Of a DNA stretch of 64,000 nt, positions 1 through 11,554 are shown one piece after another; positions within the stretch are counted from its first letter, which is position 1; each line of letters begins with the position of its first letter. A program made the translations under genes and the position numbers. Below the pieces are notes generated by a model. It made no database searches, was not told the origin of the DNA, and saw only the letters and a list, made by a program, of their open reading frames with translations. The stretch is taken from the NCBI GenBank assembly GCA_905250115.1, contig CAJNOI010000162.1:1-64000 (forward strand), given 5' to 3'. This DNA comes from Adineta steineri (Eukaryota; Rotifera; Eurotatoria; Adinetida; Adinetidae).

Positions 1-489
1 ATCATCTATCATATTAGTGAGCCATACAAGATGTGAATTAATGCGTTGTGCATTCAATGGTATATCTTGTTCGTTATCTTCCTTTGAAAATTTAATTTGT
101 GGAATAAATGTTTGTCGATCTGCAAGCCATTCCTTGGGTAATTGATCACCAATAAGACCGAGACGTAGTTTCAGCGCGGGTACAAATATTGCTTTATCCC
201 ACCACCAGCACAGTGGCTGTGTTACACTGTTTGAAAAGAGTGCTGGTGAATCAGGTTGAAGACGATCGAGTGTTCGTAAAATGAGATGAGTGTCACAATA
301 CACATCAGCGCCCACCTGAAGTACTGGTATACGTCGATAGCCACCTGTTAGAATATCAAGGTAAGGTCGTGGAGGCATTCGATTAACAATCACCGAACGC
401 CAATTTAATTTCTTTAAGCCCATTGCCATTCGTATTTTCTCAGCAAATGGTGATGTTGGATAGTGATACAGAATTAAGTTTTCAGACAT
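1..489 (-). CDS. Glutathione S-transferase-like protein, N-terminal part (runs off the window)
   Basis: An open frame of 163 codons begins at the ATG at 489 and has no stop before the window edge, so the 3' part lies outside. The protein opens with a thioredoxin-fold GST N-terminal domain: a beta strand followed by YHYPTSPFAEKIRMA (residues 8-22), where Ser13 is in the usual active-site position, then the cis-proline strand RIPVLQ near residue 60 and an acidic-Thr pair (CDTHLIL) where GSTs usually have Glu-Ser to bind the gamma-glutamyl group. The tail after about residue 85 begins an alpha-helical C-terminal half that I cannot assign to a GST class. It is probably a cytosolic glutathione transferase or a non-catalytic GST-fold protein. 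Family is fairly certain; function is inferred. Confidence 0.75.
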   Translation of the reverse strand, partial: MSENLILYHYPTSPFAEKIRMAMGLKKLNWRSVIVNRMPPRPYLDILTGGYRRIPVLQVGADVYCDTHLILRTLDRLQPDSPALFSNSVTQPLCWWWDKAIFVPALKLRLGLIGDQLPKEWLADRQTFIPQIKFSKEDNEQDIPLNAQRINSHLVWLTNMIDD

Positions 490-1380
490 ACTTGCAACAC
501 TCTGTCAACTGAAAAAAAATAAACACATGCAAATGTGGTCTATTCATTATATACATCACATCAAATAAAGATAAGAAAAGAAAGAAACATAGGATGGCGA
601 CAGTATGTGTTTTATGATGCTAATAAGAATAAAGAACAAAAATGGCGCATACAGGACGGTCGTGAATGAAAGCTTGAGAAATTTGACTGCCTTCTGTCTT
701 TTCTTTGGAGAAGCCTGAATACACATCTACATAATTTTTCTTGAATTTATCTTATAGGAAATACTTCTTTTACCGTCAAAATCAAAGATTCAATCGACCT
801 CTCGATTTAGAAGAAATTATAGATGCAAATTCTGATAGACTGAAAACAAATAAAATATTTTTTTTCTACTTTTCTATGTATGTAACTATTGTGCTATACT
901 CATTGTTTTTTTTTGTTTATAATTCGAAATATGTGTATATGTATTTTCAATAAATTTTATAATCAAAAATGTGTTAAGAGGAAGTTTATATTAAACTTAG
1001 TTCTTGCACTAAGGACGCCATGATGGTTTGTTGTGTCGATATCAACCTTCATATTGATGATGGATGCTCGATTGGTCGAGAGTATTTTGATGATTTCAGA
1101 CTTCAGTCAGTTTTGTTAAAAAAACTAAGTGTAGTTTAATATAGAAAAAATTTTTTCTATCGATTAGAGTTTCTTAAATATAGGACCCTTTCCGCTGAAT
1201 TCGAGGGCGCCACATGTAGTGCATTTGACAATGTTTCGGTTGTACACTAATAAGTTGAGTTACACAAAGAAAGAAAAAAACAACAACATAAAAGAAGCAT
1301 GGTTTTCACCATTATTAATGCAATTCATACATTCATTTTTAAATGTGCGACACGGCTAACACATAATCATTATTACAACA
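490..1380. other. Intergenic, divergent 5' ends
   Basis: AT-rich spacer between the divergently transcribed GST-like and wax-synthase-like genes. I see no supported gene; short frames here lack homology or codon structure. It must contain both promoters, but no clear TATA element stands out. Confidence 0.5.
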
Positions 1381-2376
1381 ATGACAGTATATTCAAAACT
1401 TGTCCCAATAGGATGGCTCGCTCATCTTGGAGCAAGTTACTATTTAGTACGACCTCTTCGTTCATTATCATATCGAACTCTTCTAACAATTATTCCATGT
1501 GCAGCTTTGATATATGCTGGATCTCAAAATCTTCCTCAATTCCATGAGTCATCTGTCCTGATAGTTTCACTTTACTGGATGATATCAATTCGTTTGATTG
1601 ATTTAATTGTATTTTCACCAGAGAAGCCACTTTCACTGCCTTCATATGCTGGAAAATTTTTGTGGTTCGTATGTCCCATTGTAGAATGTGACTTAAATTA
1701 TCCGATCATCTTCGATGTTACTTCAGCCGGTATAAAACTTGTATTAGCTATTTGGATCTATCGATGGTTTCTTGTTTGTGAATCGAGTAATAGTTATGCT
1801 CAAATGGGCATGTTATATCTGCTTATCTGTACAAGCATGTATGCCGATGACATGCAAATTGCGCTCGTTCGACTTATAACACGTGATAAATATACTACTT
1901 TGTCAGTCAACGATTTCCCATTTAAGTCCAGATCTATTCGAGAATTTTGGGGCCGTCGCTATAATCGAATCAATAGTTCACTTCTCAAGGAATCTGTTTT
2001 TGAACCTACTCGACGTTTATTTTCTTTTTCACCAACGATGGCTACTCTGACTAGTTTCGCAGTGAACGGTCTGCTTCATGCTCATATAGCTGTTGCTTGC
2101 TTCGGTGCATCATCTCCATTGCCTATATTTACCTTCTTTCTTGCACAAGGCGCTGCTTGTTGTGTAGAAACAATTTTTTCAATAAAACTACCTAAACCAA
2201 TTGGAATTGTAGTTACACATATGTTTCTTCTTTTCACAGCACGAGTCTGCATCGGACTACCTAATCTCGCTGGTTCCAATTATTTTTCGCTTAATGCACC
2301 TCCATTATTGAATGCAAAATGGTTACCTCAATTGCGAATACCCAATTTTTTCCCCAAAATAGACTATCATATCTAA
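1381..2376 (+). CDS. Wax-synthase-like MBOAT acyltransferase
   Basis: Single-exon frame of 331 residues with about eight hydrophobic segments. The diagnostic block is REFWGRRYNRI (residues 187-197), the FWGRRWH-type motif of the wax synthase domain, followed about 35 residues later by NGLLHAH (229-235), where His233 matches the catalytic histidine of MBOAT enzymes (usual form SGLLHE). The family transfers fatty acyl groups from acyl-CoA to long-chain alcohols or sterols in the ER membrane. Length is normal for the plant/bacterial-type wax synthase group. The Glu after the catalytic His is replaced by Ala, so activity is not guaranteed. The start at 1381 precedes the first membrane segment and follows an A-rich context. 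The substrate cannot be told from sequence. This family is patchy in animals, so horizontal origin is possible but unproven. Confidence 0.75.
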   Translation: MTVYSKLVPIGWLAHLGASYYLVRPLRSLSYRTLLTIIPCAALIYAGSQNLPQFHESSVLIVSLYWMISIRLIDLIVFSPEKPLSLPSYAGKFLWFVCPIVECDLNYPIIFDVTSAGIKLVLAIWIYRWFLVCESSNSYAQMGMLYLLICTSMYADDMQIALVRLITRDKYTTLSVNDFPFKSRSIREFWGRRYNRINSSLLKESVFEPTRRLFSFSPTMATLTSFAVNGLLHAHIAVACFGASSPLPIFTFFLAQGAACCVETIFSIKLPKPIGIVVTHMFLLFTARVCIGLPNLAGSNYFSLNAPPLLNAKWLPQLRIPNFFPKIDYHI

Positions 2377-3139
2377 CTAACATTTGAATTGGGTTGCTAC
2401 AATTTAGTTTATTTCAATATATTAGAAAGAAAAAGATCAACATTTTTTAATATCATATTAGAAGTAATATTTTTGCTTCGTAGAAGTATAATTACAATTC
2501 CAAATAAATTGAATAATACATTTGAAATTGTCTAAATTTATATTATTTAACTACCTACAAATATCAGAAAGATTGTTCATGAGATCAAATTTGAACTATA
2601 TATAATAGTATATAATTTGATATTTGTTTTCAAAATATCGATTTGTAGATTTGATTTTTCCGTTAAAAAAAGTTTTTTTTCGCAGATATCAGTTTTCTAT
2701 AAAGTTTCATCAAAGTGTGGTTCAGTTTATTGCAAGGGGGAAACGGCGGATTCTCGGAATTCCGAATCCCTTGGAGTACGATGAAAATCTTAAAAATCCT
2801 GAGAGTACGAAATCCGCCGTTTCCCCCTTGGCGCGAACAGTCTAGAAATGGAATGAAACCTTTAGAGTTTTCGAAATATTATACCTTCAACATTTATCTA
2901 TGAAGTTTTTATATTTTGCTTTTCGATATTTACTCTTGCAAGATTTATTCAACGTGTCGCCTAAATAAGCCGGAAGAATGTCAGTTAGAACAGCTGATCG
3001 AATGAACTTCAATATGAACACCAAAATATTTTACTTAGACGATTGGAAAAGTTTCAAATTTGACAACATAATATTTCTCTAATTGAAAACTAATTACTAA
3101 AAGCATTGTAGTATTATTATTATATAGTATAAGATAAAT
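2377..3139. other. Intergenic with a 98-bp inverted-repeat element
   Basis: No supported gene. The frames at 2624-2903 are produced by the GC-rich inverted repeat at 2733-2830 and have no protein-like features. The rest is AT-rich 3' flanking sequence of two convergent genes. Confidence 0.5.
2733..2830. repeat. Perfect 20-bp inverted repeat with nested palindrome (MITE-like hairpin)
   Basis: The arms at 2733-2752 and 2811-2830 are exact reverse complements over 20 bases (CAAGGGGGAAACGGCGGATT and its complement), separated by 58 bases. Just inside the left arm is a 12-base palindrome TCGGAATTCCGA (2754-2765), and the spacer holds two copies of GAGTACGA. The arms are much more GC-rich than the surroundings. 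A small non-autonomous DNA element or a structured RNA would both fit; no flanking target duplication is obvious. Confidence 0.7.
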
Positions 3140-4507
3140 TCATGATTGAAATACCCATCTATTAACCATATTATATTGTCCTTCTAGAACTATTTTATAG
3201 AAATTTGATGGATATTGTTTAATATCGACGATAATCATATTCTTATCTACAGGTACAGTTTCAATTAGATGATAAGTATCCATCGTACCATTCTTAAACG
3301 AATTTGTTGTTGATAACCACACTTTTACATTTCCAGTAGGATCTAAAACTGTCCAACTAATTTGTAAATTAGTATCGTACAATTTGATATCCGGTTTTAT
3401 TAATGATACTTTTCCTGTCAATGGTACTGCATCTAATTCTCTTTCAATTTCAATGGGAATGTTAAGATTTAATAATCTTGCAATTGTTGGATATATATCA
3501 ACTATGGCAGGTTGAAAATCACGAAAATATGAATTCATTGCGTTATTATTTGTTATTATCCACGTTGTTCGTTCTCTATCTGTGTGATTACCATGGTGTT
3601 GACCTGTTATTGGATCTCTACCATGATCTGTTGTAATAATAATTGACCAATCTTCATCATGATTCTTCATTCGATATTCAATAGATTCCCAAATTTGACC
3701 TATCTGTTTGTCAATATTTTTGATTGCTTGATCGAATTGTTCACTATCTCCAAATTCATGTCCTATATCATCCGTATATTGTAAATATACCCATGAAAGA
3801 TCAGGTGCATATGTTTTTATACATGCTGATGTTTCATTAGTCACACGTTGATCGATATCAAACATATAATGACCATCTGGATCATGAGGATAAGTAGTCA
3901 GATCAAGTTCATATCCATCAAATTTATAATCAAATGTAATAGAACCTGCATTCGGTAATCCTTCACCTACAAGTTTAACGCGGTTAACTGTCCACGTTGA
4001 GAAAATAGCAATTTTTTTATCAGAATATTGTTCTTTAAACAGTCGAAAAATATTTTTATAATGATAGTTGGGTGTTTGGACACTATTATCATATACATTG
4101 TGTTTATTAGCCCATGTACCAGTAAGTAAATTCATATAACCAGGTGCCGAAATAGTAGGCGTTTCTGAATAGGTACTATTATCACCTCCAACATAAGCTC
4201 TTGTATATTGTCCAATTTCTTGAATTTTCTTCATGTTTGGAACTGAAATACTTTCTATGAGATCTGCAGGAATACCATCTGCGATTATAAACAAAATCTT
4301 ATGTTGTCGTTGTCCTTGTTGATCTGATTTTACGCGAAGTTTGATGATAAGAACTATTAGTGCAATTACAGCGCCAATAAGCAGTGCAATTAAAATCAAT
4401 AGAACTAATATTCCATTACGTTTTATAGTCTTGAATATGGAACAACGTTTCTTGTCTATTGGAAAATTTTCTTCCGAATAACCTGACACTGCAATTATTT
4501 GGCTCAT
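3140..4507 (-). CDS. Type II membrane phosphodiesterase / alkaline-phosphatase-superfamily protein
   Basis: 455 residues in one exon. A short cytoplasmic N-terminus is followed by one membrane span (about 32-56), then an extracellular alkaline-phosphatase-superfamily domain of the nucleotide pyrophosphatase/phosphodiesterase (NPP) type. Metal and catalytic motifs are visible: IIADGIP (Asp77), [13 protein letters not shown], where Ser120 aligns with the NPP nucleophile Thr, TDDIGHEFG (Asp246/247, His250), TTDHGRD (Asp294, His295) and QHHGNH near 303-308. Together these supply the six two-zinc ligands. The C-terminal 80 residues look like a beta-sandwich extension. It is expected to hydrolyse phosphodiester or phosphomonoester bonds outside the cell or in the secretory lumen. 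The Ser nucleophile and overall wording are closer to bacterial family members than to vertebrate ENPPs. The substrate is unknown. Confidence 0.8.
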   Translation of the reverse strand: MSQIIAVSGYSEENFPIDKKRCSIFKTIKRNGILVLLILIALLIGAVIALIVLIIKLRVKSDQQGQRQHKILFIIADGIPADLIESISVPNMKKIQEIGQYTRAYVGGDNSTYSETPTISAPGYMNLLTGTWANKHNVYDNSVQTPNYHYKNIFRLFKEQYSDKKIAIFSTWTVNRVKLVGEGLPNAGSITFDYKFDGYELDLTTYPHDPDGHYMFDIDQRVTNETSACIKTYAPDLSWVYLQYTDDIGHEFGDSEQFDQAIKNIDKQIGQIWESIEYRMKNHDEDWSIIITTDHGRDPITGQHHGNHTDRERTTWIITNNNAMNSYFRDFQPAIVDIYPTIARLLNLNIPIEIERELDAVPLTGKVSLIKPDIKLYDTNLQISWTVLDPTGNVKVWLSTTNSFKNGTMDTYHLIETVPVDKNMIIVDIKQYPSNFYKIVLEGQYNMVNRWVFQS

Positions 4508-4904
4508 GATAGAGGACTTTTTTTATTCTCAACAAATGAATCGTATATATTCTAAAATGAAAACTATTCTTTATCACTACAATCGTTTGACTTGCAACAG
4601 CAATTAAAAAAAAGAACAGTACATATAGCTACTATTAAATCCAGCATTTACAATGCCTGCAATGTGATAAACATAATCTCTTATGAAGTATGGTGCACGA
4701 GTGGACGCTATTTTTTTATAACCACTGTATATCACAATAAATATCTTCCTACATGCATACATGTCGTAAATGATTCTTTAGTGATGTTGGTGTGGGTTTT
4801 ATTTACTGTTAACTTACATCCTCATTATTGAATCCTGAAAGATTCAAAACTATCATAAAACAACTTGTTTTATTTATTAAAGAAAAGATTAATAAATTAA
4901 AACA
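4508..4904. other. Intergenic
   Basis: About 400 bases between two minus-strand genes; promoter of the phosphodiesterase and 3' flank of MSRA. Nothing else supported. Confidence 0.5.
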
Positions 4905-5468
4905 TTAATAGTATAGTCGATGATTACAGTAACCAAGTGGATTTTTTTCTAAATATCTTTGATGTTTAGATTCGCCCTTGTAAAATTGCAATCCATCAGC
5001 AGGTTGAATCTGCGTGACAATTTCTCCGTTAACATTACCACTGGCTTGTACATTGTCACGCACTTGCTCGGCAATTTTTTGTTGTTCATCGCTATGAGTG
5101 AAGATGACCGAACGATATTGAGTACCTTGATCATTACCTTGTCTATTTAAAGTCGTTGGATCATGCATACGGAAGAAGAAATGAACTAAATCACTGTATT
5201 CAACTTTGCTTGGATCAAAGGATATTTGTAATACTTCAGCATGATTTGTCAATCCAGTACATACATATAGATAATTAGCTTTAGTAGGTCCACCCATATA
5301 TCCAACCATTGTCGAAGCCAATTTTTTTCCGAATTGCTTGCGAAAGAATTTTTCTGTTCCCCAAAAACATCCAGCACCAAAAGTAGCTAGTTCTAAACCG
5401 TCTTGACTTGCTGATGCCATATCGACATCTTGTTGTTCTCGTTTTTGTGACGATGTAGCACCCATCAA
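4905..5468 (-). CDS. MSRA: Peptide methionine-S-sulfoxide reductase (MsrA)
   Basis: 187 residues, single exon. The family signature FGAGCFWGTEKFF (residues 30-42) carries the catalytic Cys34 in GCFWG. It is followed by VGYMGG, the HAEVLQISFDP block, FFRMHDPTTLNRQGNDQGTQ (about 95-115), the RSVIF strand and the C-terminal KHQRYLEKNPLGYC with a likely recycling cysteine. MsrA reduces the S epimer of methionine sulfoxide in proteins using thioredoxin and protects against oxidative damage. No clear signal peptide or mitochondrial presequence is visible, so a cytosolic location is likely. Two ATGs lie side by side at the start. The family's usual EDYHQ stretch before the C-terminus is changed to ESKHQ. 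Otherwise intact. Confidence 0.95.
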   Translation of the reverse strand: MMGATSSQKREQQDVDMASASQDGLELATFGAGCFWGTEKFFRKQFGKKLASTMVGYMGGPTKANYLYVCTGLTNHAEVLQISFDPSKVEYSDLVHFFFRMHDPTTLNRQGNDQGTQYRSVIFTHSDEQQKIAEQVRDNVQASGNVNGEIVTQIQPADGLQFYKGESKHQRYLEKNPLGYCNHRLYY

Positions 5469-6704
5469 TGATCGATTCAGTATAAATGATATTATGCAAC
5501 TAAAACACGTGCGTCAATTTTGCATCAAATAATCGTTGTTTTTCTTTTTCGTTCGCGTCTTGTCGTAGAGACACGTTAAAAAACACCGCTTTACACACAA
5601 TTTTTTTTTCTTTTCTTTTCTTTTCTTTTTGTCATGTGAATACATCCACAGCGGACTGATACATTTTTAGAGGAAAAGAAAAATTGTAAGAAATTCTCAA
5701 TATTTTTTTCTGAGCAAACTTGCCGTATAAATTGTTTTATATAAGATAAACTTTTAAAAAAATGATAGGGGTAATATCTACAAAGCTATGTTAAATGTCT
5801 CTCCTCTTTATTGTCATAATAGTTTATAATATATTTTTTCCCAGAAATAGTTATAAGTTATTTTATATAGTTTCATATAGAAAAGATTATGCTATTTAAA
5901 TTATGCATGAATTATTATTTCAAAAACTGTTAGCACAATTTCTTCAAATATAAAATGTAAAAATCTTTTAATTATGTATTTTTACGATATTAATCCTAAT
6001 TGATTTGAATGGTTAAAATGACTAAATATTGATGACTGCAAATAGTCAACAATGAATTTTTCATGAAATACTATCTTACTAGGAAGACTTGGTTAAACCA
6101 TATTTTAAAAATATAATAATTATCCTTCTATTATTCAGCAATAAGAAATCTATTCATTATTATGCGGAATCTTTATATATTTTTAATTAATGAAATTCAA
6201 AGTTAATTACTAGTTGAACTATGAGTTATATTTTTAGAAACTATAATTGACTTTGTTATTCTTCAATCTTTCAATGTGTTAGAATTGCTTTTTATCAAAA
6301 GAATACCGAGTTATACAATCAAATCAACATTCATCTTATCAATTAACAAAAAAAATTAAATGACAAAAGCAGAATTTTATTTCTTTCTCGTTACTTTAAT
6401 TTTTCTTCGACTGAAGAAAACAGTGTTATTACGTTTATATACTGAATAAGTACGTATAACGACATAGATTATTAGATTACGTAAAAATGAATGGAAATAA
6501 ACGCCTCCAGGTGTAGAAATTCTGCATCGTTAATATAAATTCTTCATTTATACAAAGAAAAAATATTCTTATCAAGAACCAATGAGAATGAAGAGAGAGA
6601 ATTAAATGAATCTGAGGATATTGTCAAAAACATACATCCAGAAAAATAGTGAATAAAATTAAAAGAAAAAGCCAGAACATTTCTATAAGAACAAATATTT
6701 AAAA
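5469..6704. other. Intergenic, AT-rich, with a (TTTTC)n run
   Basis: Divergent spacer between MSRA and the GPCR. A pyrimidine run of TTTTC units lies at about 5601-5630. No supported gene. Confidence 0.5.
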
Positions 6705-7697
6705 ATGTCAACTGCGATATTATCAACGATTCAAAGTCAATTAAATTTTTATACATATACAATTGTTATGGCTGCAGGAAATATTGGAAATATATTTGTA
6801 CTTATACTCTTTACTCGACAACGTCAAAATGCATGTTCAATTTATTTGATAAGTTCAACTATAGTTAATAGTATTTATTTAACATTTACTAGTTTTATTC
6901 AATTATCTCCTTTTGATTATACTGATGGAACAACACGTGCATTTATTTTATGTAAATTACGTTCATATTTAGCAGGAGTTCTTGGACTTACAACTAAAAC
7001 ACTTATTGTATTAGCATGTATTGATCGTTTTATGATTACAAATCGTCGTGCAAATCTGCGTGCATTTAGTACACCAAAACGAGCTAAATATTTCGTTTGT
7101 TTTTTTTGTATTTTTTGGCCAATTTTTGGTTGTCATGCTGCAGTAATGACAACAATTATTAATCGACAATGTGGTCAATTTGGTATTTATTCCATAATTT
7201 ATACTATTTATGTTGCAATATTTGTTGGTTTCATTCCACCTATTACATCAGGTACATTAGGATATTTAACTTATAAAAGTTTGAGACAAAGACGTAATCG
7301 TATTGAACCAGTTGCACATCATGGTAACAATGCTAATGCTCCTATTCGACGACGAGATAGGGAATTATTGATTATGGTCATGTCTGAAGTATTTGTTTAT
7401 ATTATAACATCACTTCCATATCCTTTTATTCTTTTGGAGATGATGATTAGTCGAAATGTAGTATTAAATAAAAGTATTCAATATACACAAATTGAACTTT
7501 TTATATTTGGTATTGCATTATTATTAGTATATATGAATGCTGCTGCACCATTTTATATTTATATAATTTCATCGAAAGGATTTCGTCGAGAATTTAAACA
7601 ATTAATTATGAATTTTTATAGAAAACAACGAGGACAGCCAACACTTCAAAGAACAACCCAGCACACACTTACACAAAATGGTACTCATGTTCAATAA
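6705..7697 (+). CDS. Rhodopsin-class GPCR (FMRFamide/neuropeptide-like)
   Basis: 330 residues, single exon, seven hydrophobic spans. Class A features are visible: a Cys before TM3 (FILCKLRS) that can pair with the Cys in RQCGQFG of extracellular loop 2; a DRF triplet (CIDRFM) in place of DRY at the end of TM3; TM6 in VYIITSLPYPFILLEM; and NAAAPFYIYIISSKGFRREF in TM7/helix 8, replacing NPxxY. The basic C-terminal tail is Gln/Thr-rich. It belongs to the very large GPCR family of bdelloids that resembles FMRFamide and related neuropeptide receptors. The ligand is unknown. Frame is intact, in contrast to the decayed relative 1.2 kb downstream. Confidence 0.85.
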   Translation: MSTAILSTIQSQLNFYTYTIVMAAGNIGNIFVLILFTRQRQNACSIYLISSTIVNSIYLTFTSFIQLSPFDYTDGTTRAFILCKLRSYLAGVLGLTTKTLIVLACIDRFMITNRRANLRAFSTPKRAKYFVCFFCIFWPIFGCHAAVMTTIINRQCGQFGIYSIIYTIYVAIFVGFIPPITSGTLGYLTYKSLRQRRNRIEPVAHHGNNANAPIRRRDRELLIMVMSEVFVYIITSLPYPFILLEMMISRNVVLNKSIQYTQIELFIFGIALLLVYMNAAAPFYIYIISSKGFRREFKQLIMNFYRKQRGQPTLQRTTQHTLTQNGTHVQ

Positions 7698-8476
7698 AAT
7701 ATCTTTACTAATATATTTAATTTTGTTTATATGTTGTATTTTATCGTTTCAATAAAAATATTTGTTTAATTATTCAAAAGTAGAAATAGTTAGAAAATTG
7801 TTGGTAATATTCGATAGTTTTCGACTCGAAAAAATATCTTCCTATAAATTATTCGATGTAATATTCTTAGCATAGTGATAATGACTCTCAAAATATATCA
7901 AACTTTCAGTGATCTCTCGTAGGAAGTAGGAATTCAGAATCTTTACCAATAAGACTTTCGTCAAACAACACTTGCGTCAATATAATCTTGAATTTTTATC
8001 ATTAGAGAAAGTCTTGTTGATGAGGTTTCAGTAACTTGAAAAGTTTGTGAATCATCATGAGATTTCTGATTAGAGTATGCTTGCTGAATAATTACTGCAT
8101 TGATGTTTAAACTTTAATGCACACTCCACTTATAAAAACTATCAAATGGGTGCCTTTTACTTTTAGTATATTAGACAGTTATCTCCAACTGCTTAATTGA
8201 GTGTATTATAAAGAAAGAAAAGAAACATTAACACAACACGTAACAATAAAAAATTAATTGGGTATTTTTTATTTTTTTTATTATAAATGAAACATAAAAA
8301 AATAATGCACTTAATGATATTTTTTCTTGAGGAGATTAAATTTATATTTTAATAATAATGTATGAATCAGTTGCACAGATAAAATAAATAGACAAATATC
8401 TATATTAATATACAGTCATGCATTAAAAGCACTCAAAGGTATAATTTCAGTTATAAAAAGAATGTTTCATTTTCAG
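7698..8476. other. Intergenic
   Basis: AT-rich 3' flank of the GPCR; I see no gene, RNA or repeat here. Confidence 0.5.
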
Positions 8477-8760
8477 TGGGTAATATAATACAATGTTTCA
8501 ATATTGGATATATTTTATTTTGTTTTGACAACCGTTCAATAAGAACAAAAATGATTGATGTCGAATTATATTCAAATTCTTCATCGAATATTTCTACACA
8601 TGCAACATGGTTTTGTAGAAAGGAAGATATTTCATTAGATAAAAATAAAATTATACATTTAACAATTTATAGTTTAACATATGATCATAATTATTGGCAT
8701 TTTCTTCATCAACCAACGAATTATTCAATGTTTATGTTATTAAACTACAACAGTTGCTAA
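8477..8760 (+). CDS. Orphan open frame, possible terminal exon
   Basis: An open stretch of about 94 codons preceded by a good splice acceptor (TTTTCAG at 8470-8476) and ended by TAA. The translation is rich in Asn, Ser and His with four cysteines and one potential glycosylation cluster, and has no membrane span. I do not recognise it. It may be the last exon of a decayed gene whose upstream exons are lost, or chance. Confidence 0.2.
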
Positions 8761-8898
8761 TTTAAAAATTAAAAATAGCGATGCCATACAAAATTTACTA
8801 GTTAATTGTCACAATTACTACTATTCATTGGAAAAATAATCTTTCACATTGATACTTCCTCATTATATATATATTCTTTCCTTTTCATCATTTCATAG

Positions 8899-9718
8899 AT
8901 GAACACAACAACTTTCCCAGTTTCTCTGTTAAATGATTCTAATATTTCAATCATAATTAATCAATCATGGTTTATTCCAGTACTTAATTTATGAGGCTGA
9001 TTAAACATTCATGTTTCTCTGGTTTTTCATTTATATTTATTATATTTTGGATGACAATTATTACACTTCATAATGATCTGAAATAAATTTATTATCAAGA
9101 TTTATTTCGTATTTTTCGAGGTTATATGACTTATGTTACTAATTTTGGACTATTTTATTCTTATTTATTACAAGCAATTTATAATTATATAACAGTAGTT
9201 CATCCAACTCGTTTGTTTTGGCAATTAGGAAAATTTCAATTTTTTCTGATTATTTTAATATGGATGCATGCTTTTATTTGTGCATGTCCACAAATAGCTA
9301 CTAATGAAATAAAATATCTTGTTAATGATTAAATATGTCAAATGTTAAATTATCTTTCGATCGTAACAGTTTATAATGTATTTATTTATTTGAAATTAAT
9401 TCACTATGTTAGAGAAATAAATAAACGTATTACATTAGTAAATACATTATTACGTGTACAAAGGAATTAAAAATGGTTTATCGAATTGTTATACTTGTAT
9501 CAATTTTATTAACACTTAGTGTACCTTGTACAATATTTGTTTTTATGGGATTTTTTACTTTACCACCAAAATATGATTTTCGTATTGCTTATGCATTTGT
9601 TGAAATATCATTAGTATTTGTTATGATTGCTTTATGTGAATTTACTGAACCAGTTCGAACATCAATATTGAAAAGAATAAATCGACGACCGAATGCAATC
9701 GTAGCAACAATGACATGA
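8899..9718 (+). pseudogene. Decayed rhodopsin-class GPCR
   Basis: The ATG at 8899 directly follows a splice-acceptor-like TTTCATAG. The start shows an Asn-rich extracellular N-terminus (four potential N-glycosylation sites), but TGA stops interrupt the TM1 region near 8992-9000. GPCR sequence resumes in another frame: TM3/ICL2 (YNYITVVHPTRLFW, 9180-9220), TM4 and a Cys-containing loop, then a stop near 9331. It continues with IYLKLIHYVREINKR (end of TM5), a frameshift near 9468, and TM6-TM7 ending LKRINRRPNAIVATMT before the stop at 9716. TM5 looks shortened. At least two stops and two frame changes are needed to follow it, so it is a pseudogene of the bdelloid GPCR family, in a different subfamily from the intact receptor upstream. 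Confidence 0.75.
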
Positions 9719-11554
9719 ATAATTCTATTTTTTTCTAAATTTTGTCACGAATTTCTTTTTATCATATTCAACGAAGGATAGTCCATCTGTATGAAGAAAT
9801 TCATTTCAGATTACTTGTTTGAGTGTTTCCTTTACGTCCTACAGACTTAAATCCGTTTTATTTGATCTAGGAATGAGCAAATTCACAGCTTTCTCTGATC
9901 ATTCAACTGAAAAAATGACGTGCGATATACGGTGATGTTTAGATTTAAAAAAAGTATTTATATCGAAATCCATACATCAAAGAGATGTTCATGGGAGCGC
10001 GGTAGCGGTTGAGTTTCTGAAAAGGGTGTGAATGTGGTTCAATGTTTTATACGAAGTTAGATATGCGTCAGTAAGCTTTACTAAGCAAAATAAAAACAGA
10101 TTGATTCGTTTTCTTATGTGCTCCGGTTCTTTACCAGATAGATTGAAGCAGTCTTATTTGACAACAACAAAATAAAAGGCAAGATATAGTAACGCCTGTT
10201 ACATCTTCAGTTTACCACATGATGATGTATCGTTGTTGACTGTCTTTCCTTTTATAGATTTATCTATAGGATCGAAGTTTACTACATAATAGAAATTCAT
10301 AATTAAAAGATGTTTTTATTGATCTTTCGTTTTATTATTTCAACAAGCCACGTTTCACATTTGATATTTGAAGAAATTGTGCTAACATTTTTTAAATAAT
10401 CAGTAATCAGTAGACTTCATAAAATACAATAATCTTTTCTTTATGAAACTATTTTAGGAAGAAATATATAAAAATATCATGTCGAAATGTTGAAAATGAA
10501 AGAATGTTATTAATTGATGCATACATTAAAAACATCATGGCAAGAATACTTTTTCTCTACTTCTGAAATATGACAGACATTCAAGGTTGAATTCAATATG
10601 AACATGGATATCTGAGATTGTATTTATCTTTAACGAAACTAAACATATCAACTGGTTCGAAATTTTTTGTATCGTACGCTCTAGTCTTCAGCAAGAACCA
10701 CGACAACATCTTTTTCTTTTTCATTTCTTCTTGTTTTTTCGATGCACATGCGCAAACACGCACATGAAAAGCAAAAAGAATCTTGAGTTGAAATCTTTCG
10801 CAATTCGTCAAATTTTAAATGTATCCTTCAAAATGCAGAAAATATTATCACCTAAAACACACAAAGATCACAGTGGTATAAGATTACACTTAAAATGATC
10901 GATAGTTACTGGTATATTTGCATATTAATATGTGTGCAGTACTTCAATAAAGATGTGAATTTGCTTTTCAAGTGACGAAAAAGATCTCAAATTACTTTTG
11001 CTAAAATATTAAATGTGAATTTAATTATTTGAGAGCTAATATTTCTTTATAATTATGTTTTGTAATGAACATATTTTGTATTTTTAATGAAGAAGACTTT
11101 TAAAAGCAACTTTAATTTTATTTCAATTTGTTTAACTAATAATAATATTAGTTGACCGTACGATATATCTAATACAAGAGGTAAAAACCGATACTTTCGC
11201 ACTCCCATTGTACTTCGACTGTACCCCGATCGTACTTATTATACTCTCCGCGTACTTTAAAATAATTTTGAAGTGAACAAAATATCGCTTTTCTTCTCTT
11301 GCGTGAGTATTAATAATAAAAATGATTCATAGATGATACCTTTTATACCTTTCTAATCACTGTAAAATATTTGCGTATGAGATTCTGTTCTTCAGGTGAA
11401 TATAATTTAATACTGTTAATCGTGCTCTTGAAACTTGAGAAAAAGAAAAGACGTCAATATATAAAGAAAAATAAAGATATCTTCTCTCACAATTATTTTT
11501 TTCTTCTTTTGATCAATTAGGTATTCTCATTGATAGAAGGAAACAACATTCAAG
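9719..11554. other. Intergenic, no gene found
   Basis: 1.8 kb of AT-rich sequence. It holds a lone telomere-like G-rich block at 10019-10038 and, at about 11200-11270, a more GC-rich patch with four GTAC tetramers. No coding support on either strand. Confidence 0.45.
10019..10038 (+). repeat. Telomere-like G-rich half element
   Basis: AAAGGGTGTGAATGTGG: matches the G arm of the hairpin family described in the findings, with no C-rich partner nearby. Confidence 0.4.

Noticed and set aside
2624..2903. Two overlapping small frames
   Set aside because: Both are produced by the GC-rich inverted repeat and have no protein-like features.
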